Part shown: positions 1-8,910 of the stretch, piece after piece
Numbering within the stretch: the first letter of the stretch is position 1
How the letters are laid out: each line of letters opens with the position of its first letter
Source: Athripsodes cinereus
Taxonomy: Eukaryota > Arthropoda > Insecta > Trichoptera > Leptoceridae
Direction: 5' to 3'
NCBI GenBank assembly: GCA_947579605.1
Contig: OX388327.1
Location: forward strand, 9,349,122-9,413,121
Length of the DNA stretch: 64,000 nucleotides
Program-made: the position numbers and the translations under genes
The notes under the pieces: generated by a model
Told to the model about the DNA's origin: nothing
Seen by the model: the letters and a program-made list of their open reading frames with translations, nothing else
Databases searched by the model: none

Positions 1-235
1 TTTTACATTTATTTACATTTTTTACACTTTTTTACACTTTTACATTTTAACATTTTACACATTTTTTTACATTTGTATGTCTTTTATCATTTTAAGTCTC
101 AAATTTATGTTTATTAGATTGGTAAAAAGGGGATCTTAATTGGTTTGTCTATTGTTGTCTTTTAATGTCTATACTAATTGTTTCAACTGTCTGATCCTTA
201 CTGAATAAATAAAATAAAAAAAAATATTTCTTTAG
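1..235 (+). repeat. Low-complexity T/A tract and possible LINE tail
   Basis: The first 75 bases are a decayed (TTTTACA)n-like simple repeat. The rest ends in an AATAAATAAAATAAAA-type tail at about 205-227, like the 3' ends of other LINE fragments here. No coding remnant is visible, so the family is unknown. Confidence 0.3.
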
Positions 236-638
236 AGAATGCTCCGAATGATTGAAGATTGATTGAAGTTCGCATTCTACTATCTGGACGCACTTATTAT
301 AGAAGGTTTGAAAACTTGCAAAAAAAGGGTGGGAGTCCTATTTTATTCCTATAACTTCACAGATACCAGGGCTTAAAACTAGTATAATTATGTTATTGAT
401 GATAATAGTGGTAAAAATTATCCAACATCCATGTGCATTATGGACCATTACTATAATACATATAGGTAGGTATAACTATTAAGAAGGGTCGTGCTTTTAT
501 AGATTTTTATATAAACCTAATTTTTATTTATACAATTATCATAATATCGATCTATCAGGATTTTTTATCGTATGATTTAATACCCGGAGTTTATTTGGTA
601 AGGTAGATATATATTTTTACATACATACATACATACCA
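236..638. other. Unassigned AT-rich stretch
   Basis: I see no gene. Bases 618-636 are a short (CATA)n tract that is the microsatellite tail of the minus-strand RT fragment that follows. Confidence 0.4.
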
Positions 639-1303
639 TCACGCCGCTTCCCTCGTGGGGTAGGCAGAAAGGATCGAGCGCCACTTCCTTCTATCCTTAC
701 ATACATCTTTCGCTTCCGTCACTGTCATACAATTCCTCATGCATGCTCTCCTGTTCAATGTGCTCAACACGTGACCGTCCTGTAGGATTTGATTTAAATG
801 ATCTTGCCATTTAATCCTCGGACGTCCAAGTCTCCGAGCACCATTCCTCTTAGCCAAATATATCTTCTTAGTCATTCTGTCCTCATTCATTCTTTCAACG
901 TGTCCAAACCATCTTAACTTATTTACATTCATCCTTGTTATTACACCAACTTTCATTCCACATTCCTTTCGTATATCACTGTTACGCACACGATCTCTCA
1001 GATTTTTACCACACATCCTTCTCAACGATCTCATTTCCACTGCATTTATGCCACTTTCATCCTTCTTTAACCATGTCCATGTCTCGCTTGCATACATAAG
1101 TGTTGGCACTAAGATAGCAGAGTGCACCAACCTTTTAGCTGTGGTGGATATGTTTCTATTTGCAATTATTGGTCGGATTGCACCATTTACCTTATTGCCA
1201 GCAACTTTTCTCCTTTCAATATCGCTTTCACACTTCCCATCTCTCGTGAACAAACTACCTAAGTACACACATTCGTCAACTTGCTCTAACACTTCGTTGT
1301 CAA
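639..1303 (-). pseudogene. 5'-truncated non-LTR retrotransposon RT, C-terminal part (copy 1)
   Basis: This open frame of about 220 residues is the C-terminal third of an endonuclease-reverse transcriptase. Visible landmarks are the post-palm YLGSLFTRDGK segment, TLMYASETWTW, LRWFGHVERM, the basic GRPRIKWQDHL motif and the ending LSAYPTREAA plus stop. The palm with its catalytic aspartates and the endonuclease are missing, as expected from 5' truncation during target-primed reverse transcription. The usable frame starts at about 1303, where an unrelated foldback begins, so the apparent upstream Met is not a native start. The 3' side runs into a (TATG)n tail. A second copy lies at 50985-51701. 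The clade is probably RTE/Jockey-like; I cannot fix it without alignment. Confidence 0.85.
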
Positions 1304-1310
1304 AATAATT

Positions 1311-1406
1311 AAAAAACAAACACTGTTTACTTTCACGAATTTTATTTTATAGGCAGAGAGGCCTTTTATTAAATAAAATTCGTGAAAGTTAATAGTGTTT
1401 GTTTTT
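1311..1406. repeat. Short foldback (38-bp arms)
   Basis: Arms at 1311-1348 and 1371-1406 are inverted copies around a 22-base centre, with a few mismatches. Each arm reads outward as TTCGTGAAAGT...AGTGTTTG. It abuts the truncated end of the RT fragment. The outward sequence resembles the ends of the PLE repeats at 4137 and 35874, so it may be a collapsed inverted pair of PLE ends. That is inference. Confidence 0.6.
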
Positions 1407-1824
1407 AAATATTTTTTTTATAATTTTTATAATTTATATAAAAATGAACTTTTACAACGTCGTCACCGGCAAAATAGAATCTCTTTATATTTTTATTTAA
1501 GGATAACTTCAACAGAGATCTTACAGTGCTTAATGCTTAAAAGGGCAAGAAATTCACCACCCAAGAACGAGATCTATAGTTTTGGAGGATAATACCGTAA
1601 AACAGAATTTAAAAAAAAACGTTAAGGTAGGTACTTACTATGTTTTTAAGCGTTATTTTGTGGAAATTCATTATTTTAGATGATTGTCTTTTTTACTGAG
1701 GATGGTTGTATTGTGACCGAAAGCGTTTTAAATAAATAAATTTAATGTCTATAATTCAGTGTTTGTCTTGAAAAATAGTCTTTAATTTAATTCAGTACTC
1801 TTATTTATGAATATAAATGTCATC
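1407..1824. other. Unassigned stretch
   Basis: AT-rich. A possible LINE-type tail (AATAAATAAATTTAA) sits at about 1731-1745. No coding signal was found. Confidence 0.4.
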
Positions 1825-2156
1825 TAACCCATCACTCCTAACCTAACCCCCCCCCCTTTTTTTCCCCCTTTTCCTTTCCTTTTATGCATGTATGTTTGTA
1901 TCTTTTTTTTTCAGTCTCTCCCTTTTTATAGATATACATGTGTGTATGTATTTTTTTTTCTCTCTTTTTTATGATGATTTTGTTTATACCATATTTTTTT
2001 TTTAAGTTAATACTTTTGGGTTAGTTGGAAGAGATCGCGCCTTTGCGATAAACTCGCCCTTTGTATATTGATTGTATTTAATTTGAATGTATACTTTTAT
2101 GTAATTGTTTTTTATCAATGTACAGTAAAGAATGAATAAATAAATAAATAAAATAA
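1825..2156 (+). mobile_element. LINE 3' tail with C/T tract and GATCGC hairpin (copy A)
   Basis: This non-coding 3' end begins at CCCATCACTCCTAAC, passes through a C10 run and a long pyrimidine tract, then has GTTAGTTGGAAGAGATCGC...GCGATAAACTCGCC and ends in (AATA)n. The block is nearly identical to 8318-8675. GATCGC and GCGAT can pair as a short stem. It is a 5'-truncated, recently copied retrotransposon end; no RT coding remains in it. Confidence 0.75.
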
Positions 2157-3351
2157 ATACATAACTGGAAAAATCTTCACAGCTGATATGTGAAAGATCT
2201 AGACTGTTATTAAAATATTTTAATTATTTATTTATCATCTTATAAATGAATCATAATTTTGTGACGTACAATCACACAGATCGTTATCATATTTTATATA
2301 TATCATTTATCGCCGTGGTACTCTTGGGGTCACTTAGGACCCCCAAAACCACAAGCAAGTTACATAATAATCGTCAGGCGGATTACCCGAAAACAACACC
2401 ACACATTATAATAATCGATCCAATAGATCCTCGTGAATCGATAATAATAATAACAGCACTATATCGATATCGATAATAATAATAATAACAACAGTAGATA
2501 CCTGCATTCTGGTGACTGACCGAAATTTCATTTCGGTAAAAAACAGCGTTTATAGATTCATTCACGAAAAGTTGTCTATAATTTCGATTTCAACGGACCT
2601 TTAGTCTAAACGGATTCAAGGTAAGTATATAATATCTTCTATCAAGATAAACTTCAGTACAATGTTTTGAAATTAGATTTTAGTATAGGTAAGTATTATA
2701 ACAGATAATGAAAAAATTACATTCCTATCGATATGTACTTCTCAATATCGTAACATTCACACATTAATAAAGTTTATTAAGTAACATAAAAAAAAAATTG
2801 ACATTCTTTGATTTTCAAAATATTATTAAATTATTGTATATATCAAATCAATAATCAACGTATCAATATTACCTAAGTTCATCAGATTACAATCAGCAAA
2901 AAAAACATTTCCTTATTATATTTTCTTTAAGTAGGACCTACGAAATAAACCAAGTCACTTTTGTCTCGATATCGATAATAATAATAATAACACTAATAAA
3001 CATAATTATCCATACTGTAGATAGGTAAGTTACATAAATATATATCGATATCGATAATAATAATAATAATAATTTTGGGAAGTAGTATGTACCTATATTA
3101 TAATTTAACCTCCCCATATATTATTATTGTACTGGACTGGCTGGACACACGGTGATTATTTAATCGATGTTCTGCAGGTAACTTACTAAGTACATACATA
3201 CCAACTGATACTACCTACTCATTCATCTAATCGTTCACAATTTACAAAATCGATGGATCGATTTGATCGACAATTTACCGCGTTTATTTATACGGTGTTT
3301 ATAAAATACATTTTTTTTAATTCTAATCAATAATTTTAACTAAATAAATCT
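2157..3351. other. Unassigned stretch with ATCGAT-(ATA)n motif repeats
   Basis: No coding sequence is convincing. The motif TATCGATATCGATAATAATAAT recurs near 2461, 2967 and 3042, with a partial form near 2437. The rest is AT-rich sequence of unknown origin. Confidence 0.45.
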
Positions 3352-3398
3352 AAAATGAATTTAAAAACACTGTATAATTTCCAAATTAAATTTATTCA

Positions 3399-3443
3399 CC
3401 TCAAACGTTTTCGCCAAGGCTTCTACTTGGCATCATCAGGAGG
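3399..3443 (-). ncRNA. Hammerhead ribozyme motif, left PLE arm
   Basis: This is the mirror of the 4045-4089 motif and reads on the minus strand. CUGAUGA is at 3433-3439, followed by the GCCAAG/CUUGGC stem, GAAA and the closing GAGG. The two ribozymes lie on opposite strands, so one transcript across the locus would carry one active sense motif and one antisense copy. Confidence 0.7.
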
Positions 3444-3611
3444 ACTAATTAGTTAAAGTTCATATTTAGTGAGTATGTTTTCTATTACTAACTTATACTA
3501 GTGGTGGGGGGGAGTTTGAAGGTGGGGGAGAAAGGGCGGAGTTGAGGGTGTTTGATAAGAGGGAAGGAGATGGGTATATCAACAAAGGAGATGCATATGG
3601 TATTTATGTAA

Positions 3612-3995
3612 GTTGTAATTGTATATTGTATTAGTTGTAAGGATTGTAATATGAAGTATATAGGCCAAACAAGTAGAGCAATTAAAACTCGCATTCAGGA
3701 ACATAACAGGGCATTCAGGGGGTTATCCGGATACTCGGAGATTGCAGACCATTGTATACAACATGATCATTCTATTGACATGCAAGGTACTAAGGTCTTG
3801 CACTCCGAGTCTAAGATTAGCAAGTTAAATGCCTAGGAGATTCTTGAAATCCATAAAAACAAGAACAATTTGGTGAATATCCAAATACCATATGCATCTC
3901 CTTTGTTGATATACCCATCTCCTTCCCTCTTATCAAACACCCTCAACTCCGCCCTTTCTCGCCCACCTTCAAACTCCCCCCCACCACTAGTATAA
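3612..3995 (+). pseudogene. PLE GIY-YIG endonuclease remnant
   Basis: The frame opens after a stop at 3609 and gives VYCISCKDCNMKYIGQTSR near its start: a CxxC pair directly before the YIGQT of a GIY-YIG nuclease, the arrangement typical of Penelope ORF C-termini. The conserved arginine region (KTRIQEH) and an HSID...HSESKI segment follow. A TAG at 3834 interrupts it; the same frame then continues with EILEIHKNKNNL and runs into the right terminal repeat to a TAA at 3993. In the family this domain nicks the target site for integration. The RT that should precede it is missing, so it is not functional. Confidence 0.85.
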
Positions 3996-4044
3996 GTTAG
4001 TAATAGAAAACAGACTCACTACATATGAACTTAAACTAATTAGT

Positions 4045-4089
4045 CCTCCTGATGATGCCAAGTAGAAGCCTTGGCGAAAACGTTTGAGG
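4045..4089 (+). ncRNA. Hammerhead ribozyme motif, right PLE arm
   Basis: In order: CCTC, core CTGATGA (4049-4055), stem II GCCAAG/CTTGGC (4057-4062 with 4070-4075), GAAA (4076-4079), a very short stem III inside the palindrome AAACGTTT, then GAGG pairing back to CCTC as stem I. Predicted cleavage follows U4085. Stem III of one or two pairs is usual for PLE hammerheads, which are thought to act as dimers. One extra U (4056) separates the core from stem II. Confidence 0.75.
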
Positions 4090-4137
4090 TGAATAAATTT
4101 AATTTGGAAATTATACAGTGTTATTAAATTCATTTTA

Positions 4138-4302
4138 ATTATAATGAATTTCCAAAGTGTTAACACAAAAACATTTGATTTATTAAATAAATCTATATCA
4201 CAAGTGGAATAGCCACTATATTTATTTATGCTATAAACATGTTAGTAAATCATCCTCTTCGTGCTAACAAAAAAAAGAAATTTAGAATGGATGGATATAC
4301 CA
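4138..4302. other. PLE right flank
   Basis: AT-rich; nothing assigned. A TAATGAATTTCC...GTGTTAACAC segment at 4143-4165 resembles sequence near 42590. Confidence 0.3.
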
Positions 4303-4495
4303 GTGGGCCTAGTCAAAACACATTTTAGTGTTACGTTTTCGTTTTGTTTTAGTTCAAATGTAGACGACGTTACCAGAACGTGTCAATTTTCGTAGCTATT
4401 TGTGTATTTTAGCTACGAAAATTTTCACTTTTTTAGCAACGTCATCTACATTCGAACGAAAACGTTACGCTAAAATGTGTTTTGACTAGGCCCAC
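4303..4495. mobile_element. Palindromic MITE, family M1, copy 1
   Basis: A 193-bp near-palindrome starting GTGGGCCTAGTCAAAAC and ending with its reverse complement. The arms include an ACGTTTTCGTT block and a GTAGACGACGTT block. It has no ORF. Homologous copies at 45117-45297 and 61449-61648 confirm a mobile family. The parent transposase is not identifiable here. Confidence 0.8.
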
Positions 4496-4641
4496 AGGGG
4501 TTACTGCAAGGACACTTTCTTCTCAAATTATATGAACATAAAATATAAGGAAATTGAAAGGCGCTGGGGACAATCATTCGAAATTTTGTTGTTGAAAAGA
4601 GTTGTGAGTCACCCTTTTTTTAACTCTCTTTAAAAAAACTA

Positions 4642-4652
4642 GGATTCAAACC
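4642..4652 (-). promoter_or_regulatory. Pol III B-box-like motif of a decayed SINE
   Basis: On the minus strand this reads GGTTTGAATCC, close to the tRNA B-box consensus GGTTCRANNCC. No full tRNA fold or good A-box is seen, so a decayed SINE head is more likely than a tRNA. Confidence 0.35.
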
Positions 4653-5124
4653 TGGGATGGTCACACCATGATCAATTTAATATACCATTCTCATCTACAA
4701 TACACTATTTCTGATAGCTGAACAATTAGGCCTCCGAAACAATGGTACAATATTGCCAGACGAGTTTAGGATTTAGGACTTCCAATCCTCGTTCGATGTT
4801 ATCTATTATAAGTCTTTGCCTTTGTCTATCTACCAATTTCCTATCTTTGGTTTGCCCATACTTTTTAAATGTAATACGTACCTACCTATAAAATTTGATA
4901 AAATAAAAACCCACAACTTCCTGATCACCTTATGATCCTGTTTGTAGTATCGGTGGTACAGTCGTGTACCGTGATGTTTCCAAGTTGTGGACCATTACGA
5001 ACCTATATATAATAACTACATACTGTATGTATATGGGCTCAGCATAATCATTATCATTACAAACTATCAGTCCCGATATCATAATATTATTATTATTATC
5101 ATAATTTTGACACAGGCAAACTAA
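4653..5124. other. Unassigned stretch
   Basis: AT-rich sequence with TACCTACC words; no coding or repeat signal beyond a short ATT/ATA tract near 5088-5104. Confidence 0.35.
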
Positions 5125-5571
5125 AGGGTCATTCACATTTGTTCACTTTCAGTGATCACTCCGGATGATCCTCCAAGATGAACAGGTGTGAACGGGCGTT
5201 TCACCGATGACGGATGAAAGCGATTACTACCCGACATAATTTCGATGAAAGGACCTTTCACTGAAACGACCATAAACAAGTTTTATCTATGAATTTGTAT
5301 TGAAAGTCAGAATCATGTACAAAATTATCATGCTGTCGAGAATTATATAAACTTGTTTTAATTTTGATAAATGATATTTTAATTTTTTTTTATTTATTTG
5401 ATAATTTTTTTACGTAAATACGTCAAACTACATACAACATGAGTGAGAGTGTTGACATGGCAGTGAAAGCATAGGATGAACAAATGTGAACAGACGTGTT
5501 CACTTTCGATGAACAAGTTTGACCCTGACACTCTGGATGATCATCCAAAGTGAAGCAATGTGAATGCTACT
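5125..5571. mobile_element. MITE family M2, copy 1
   Basis: A 447-bp non-coding element with imperfect inverted ends (CATTCACATTKBTTCACTTT-like), and subterminal GGATGATCMTCC words at both ends. Flanks are TAA on both sides, compatible with a 3-bp TWA duplication of PIF/Harbinger type, although the second copy (49403-49847) does not support that duplication clearly. Superfamily assignment is tentative. Confidence 0.7.
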
Positions 5572-6166
5572 TAACAAAATATCTGGATGGTCGAAGAGAA
5601 ACTACGCTAAGTCGAATTTTTGCCAGTGGCTTATGAACATATTGTTGTAGTCCTCGTTATGCTTTTTTTAATGACATGGCATTGAACGACTCACCAACTA
5701 CCCGAATAGCGCAGAATCTTGAGACTTCTACACTAGCAATTTTGTTCACACGGGAGGTGGTATATTATGTAGTGGGCAGTCCCTTCAGGCTCGTTATCCT
5801 TCGGCTGGCCGGCCGAAATCGTCACGTGTGGAATTTTTTGATTGCACTTTTTCAATGTCGAAATATAAATGTGCAATAAAAAAATAAACCCACAATAAAG
5901 GCATTTTTCACAGGCAGTAAATATTCAATAAATAAAATATATAAAATATTACTAGAATTTATCGTTACCAAAATTAATGAGATCAAAATAAGTTTTAAGG
6001 CAAAGAAGTCAGTCTAGTGAGGCAGTTTACTCTACTTTTTGGTATTTAAAATATATGTGTACTTAGGTTAAGGGTTATCATTGATATGCTTATAGTACCT
6101 AAACAGATTATTTTATAAATGAAAATCAAATAAAAGTATATTTTTATTATTATCTTAAAATTGTCA
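5572..6166. other. Unassigned stretch
   Basis: A 67-codon open frame at 5676-5879 (+) resembles nothing I know and is probably chance. No other signal. Confidence 0.4.
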
Positions 6167-6310
6167 CCCTGCACTAAGACCCTTACAGCCTCTGGCTAAG
6201 ACGATTTCAGCAGGAAAAAATAAAATAAAATAATGTAAAATAAAAAAAGGAAAAAATACGAAAGAGACATCTTGAAAAAGAAACAACAGAATCAAAGGAG
6301 AGTCTCCATC
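6167..6310 (+). repeat. Interspersed repeat M3 (TGTCACCCTGCACTRAGACC), copy 1
   Basis: Shares TGTCACCCTGCACT, TGGCYAAGRCGAT, TCAGCAGGAAAAA and AAAGAGACATC blocks, in the same order, with 38566-38705. Non-coding; class unknown. Confidence 0.65.
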
Positions 6311-6428
6311 CTGTCGATATACATATCTCTTAAACACTAAACGAATCGTCGTATGAGTTGGTACGACTGTAAAATAATTTCATAAACGTTGCTGCAACAT
6401 TTAGGTATCCGACGATGATACCTTCCCG

Positions 6429-6439
6429 GGTTCACATCC
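6429..6439 (+). promoter_or_regulatory. B-box-like motif in CCCGGGTTCACATCCCGGG
   Basis: GGTTCACATCC in a perfect CCCGGG...CCCGGG hairpin, like a tRNA T-arm. Upstream sequence does not give a convincing acceptor or A-box. Likely a SINE head fragment. Confidence 0.35.
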
Positions 6440-6754
6440 CGGGTACACCGTTTATCTATCAATAATAATATTGTTATTATTATCCCGATTAGGTATAATA
6501 CTTATCTACTAAATATCTATAGTAGGTATAGATATAATAAAGGTTCACCCATACCGAATCCCACATGGCAGTTAGGGATACTAATTGTTATAGCATACAT
6601 GTAGGTACTTATTGCTCATTTTCCCTGTTTTTTTTTCATCATACCTTCTGTTAAATGTTAAGGATAGTGGATTTCAAACTAAGGCATGTAGTACGTAAAT
6701 AAAAATAACACCTTTCGTTTGATACTGGACCTGGATGGAGACAAAACTGTGGTT

Positions 6755-6806
6755 ACTAATTGATAGATGATGATGTGCAAAAAGAATAAATAAATAAATA
6801 AATAGA
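6755..6806 (+). mobile_element. LINE tail fragment with (AATA)n
   Basis: GATGATGTGCAAAAAGAATAAATAAATAAA matches the terminal part of the tails ending at 37018 and 56802. Only about 50 bp remain. Confidence 0.45.
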
Positions 6807-6986
6807 TTGGATAGATGTGACGAGATTGGGGAATTATTGTGGACACCGTAGGACGGCGAACCAATAGTCATAGACCTGACAGGATACACAGAGAAGAAGA
6901 TACCATCCAGTCTCAGGAAATCATTCAATGACCGTCTTTTATGTAGGTACACGATACATATAAAAAATACAGAATGGTCCTATACT

Positions 6987-7100
6987 TCACGTTACTTTCA
7001 GCCTTTTTTCTTGTGTCGAATATTGAACAAATCTTCTCAATCTCTTCCAGTGCAGGCCCACCACATTCTTGATTTCATCGGACCACGTACGTCGGTCACG
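6987..7100 (-). pseudogene. RT C-terminal fragment, sense part of an inverted pair
   Basis: Reads RTWSDEIKNVVGLHWKRL, the usual near-C-terminal RT motif (RWSDDIKxVxGxxW). The adjoining piece, 7116-7220, is the preceding part of the same domain on the opposite strand. Together they look like one insertion with an internal inversion. Confidence 0.6.
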
Positions 7101-7115
7101 TGGTATGTAGGTATG

Positions 7116-7220
7116 TCTGATGACAAATGGAAAAAGGTGATGGACAGAAGGCTTAGAACAGGACGCAGAAGTGTGGATAGGCCTCAGACTATATTGTTCG
7201 ATGATATTAAAAGTATGTAA
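7116..7220 (+). pseudogene. RT C-terminal fragment, inverted part
   Basis: Reads MSDDKWKKVMDR...RTGRRSVDRPQT..FDDIK, the GRRSVGRPQTRWSDDIK region that normally lies just N-terminal of the 6987-7100 fragment. The two pieces overlap by a few residues (DDIK/DEIK) and point away from each other. Confidence 0.6.
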
Positions 7221-8317
7221 CTTATCATTCAATATCATCATCATCATCAGTTGCTCTAGATACCTACATAGAGTCCGTTATGAACCTTGACCTTCTCCAA
7301 TATTCGCCTCCCTCTTTCTTGGCACGTACCTACTCCTACTCTTCTCCCTGATGCCAACGACGTCTACAACCTCCCATTCAATATACCTAATAGTAAATAT
7401 TTCTAACAAAAAAGTTCTCGAATGACAATCTCGACAAAACAAACGAAAGAAGTATGACAAGAACAGATTTCAGAAGACACAAAACAAACCGCAGAAGTGA
7501 CCTTAATGCAACGTGCTCAAGATGGAAAACAGTGAGAGATCAAAGAGGATGAATAAAAAACAAGGACCACACCTATCTATCAGTTTCGTGTATGTATGAT
7601 ATTTGACGTTTCGAATCATGCTGTACACGACATTCTCAAGTACATTCGTACTCTTCTCATTGCGGAAGATAATTATAGACTACCGTATATTGTAGTCAGA
7701 CTACGTGTGCATATTATTACGATAGATAATACATATTAGTATGTAGGAGTATAATAAATCTAATATATATAATTTAAAACACAATAATTTTGTATAGAGT
7801 CTAGATTACGTGGGTCGAATTTCGAGCTATCAGACAAAAACATTACTTTTTGAAGAACTATAAATACGTTGTGAATAACAACGACAATTTGAACTATAGA
7901 GCAAGACAGTATATTTGTGTGAACTTATAAGAAAAATCGGCAATTATTCGTACTACTCGTATAGAGGTCGTACGTCTAAAGTTAAATTATTTTTATTTAT
8001 TTCAAACTTAAAGTTACAGCTGATATTACGTAATAAACAAAACAATAGTTGCCCAAAATTAAAGCCAATTACAAATTAAGTTAAATACCTAATACAAAAT
8101 GTTAGTTAAAAAGCAAATTATATATAACAGTAGGTAATTAAAATTATTATGATGAAAGATAATAAGATAGATAGTATATTTAAAAAGGTATATGCATAAA
8201 AATATGAAAAAATATTATCCCTTCAAAATTTAGGCTGACTCAAAGTCTGAAGTCTTTCAAGCGAGCCGTTAAGGAGAAAATGATTTCCACAAACACAAAC
8301 ACAGCCTCTGAAACCTG
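7221..8317. other. Unassigned stretch of about 1.1 kb
   Basis: Contains TA-rich sequence and a few short open frames without recognisable domains. I see no promoter or repeat pair I can support. Confidence 0.4.
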
Positions 8318-8675
8318 AAACCCATCACTCCTAACCCCCCCCCCCTTTTTTCCCCCTTTTCCTTTCCTTTTATGCATGTATGTTTGTATCTTTTTTTTTC
8401 TCAGTCTCTCCCTTTTTATATATATGTGTGTATGTATGTTTGTATATATGTTCACTTTGTGAATATTTTTTTTTCTCTCTTTTTTTTCCAAATTGCTTTT
8501 GTTTTTATCATTTATGTTTTTTTTTTAAGTTAATACTTTTGGGTTAGTTGGAAAAGATCGCGCGTTTGCGATAAACTCGCCCTCTGTATATTGCTTGTAT
8601 TTAATTTGAATGTATACCTTTTATGTAATTGTTTTTAATCAATGTACAGTAAATAATGAATAAATAAATAAAATA
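8318..8675 (+). mobile_element. LINE 3' tail (copy B of 1825-2156)
   Basis: Collinear with copy A from CCCATCACTCC through the C-run, pyrimidine tract, GGTTAGTTGGAAAAGATCGC...GCGATAAACTCGCC and the closing AATAAATAAATAAAATAAA. Differences are mostly in run lengths, so both inserted fairly recently from related sources. Confidence 0.75.
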
Positions 8676-8910
8676 AAGATGAAAATCTATGAAATAAATT
8701 CAATTAGGTACATGTGAGCATTTTTAGGATTGAGGGGAAAGGAAAAGGGAAGGGAATAAATTTTATTCAAAGATCTGAGTAACTTGAGTTGAAGTAAATT
8801 AATTTATGATGATGAACCATGCCTATAATAATTTAATAGATTAATAATATAATAATAATAAAAGATTTTTGTCTGAAATCACTTCAGTCTTATGTCTCCA
8901 GTCTTATGTA

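Larger units (their letters stand above)
3352..4137 (+). mobile_element. Truncated Penelope-like element with inverted terminal repeats
   Basis: Two arms of about 254 bp, 3352-3605 and 3884-4137, are inverted copies with only scattered differences. Between them lies one orientation of a Penelope GIY-YIG endonuclease end. Each arm carries a hammerhead-ribozyme motif and the last codons of the ORF. Penelope-like elements are known for LTR-like repeats in direct or inverted orientation, and hammerheads have been described in those repeats. The RT domain is absent, so this is a heavily 5'-truncated, non-autonomous copy. Confidence 0.85.

Noticed and set aside
1048..1308. 86-codon plus frame
   Set aside because: It is the reverse-strand shadow of the RT fragment at 639-1303; the same applies to frames at 51064-51529 (-).
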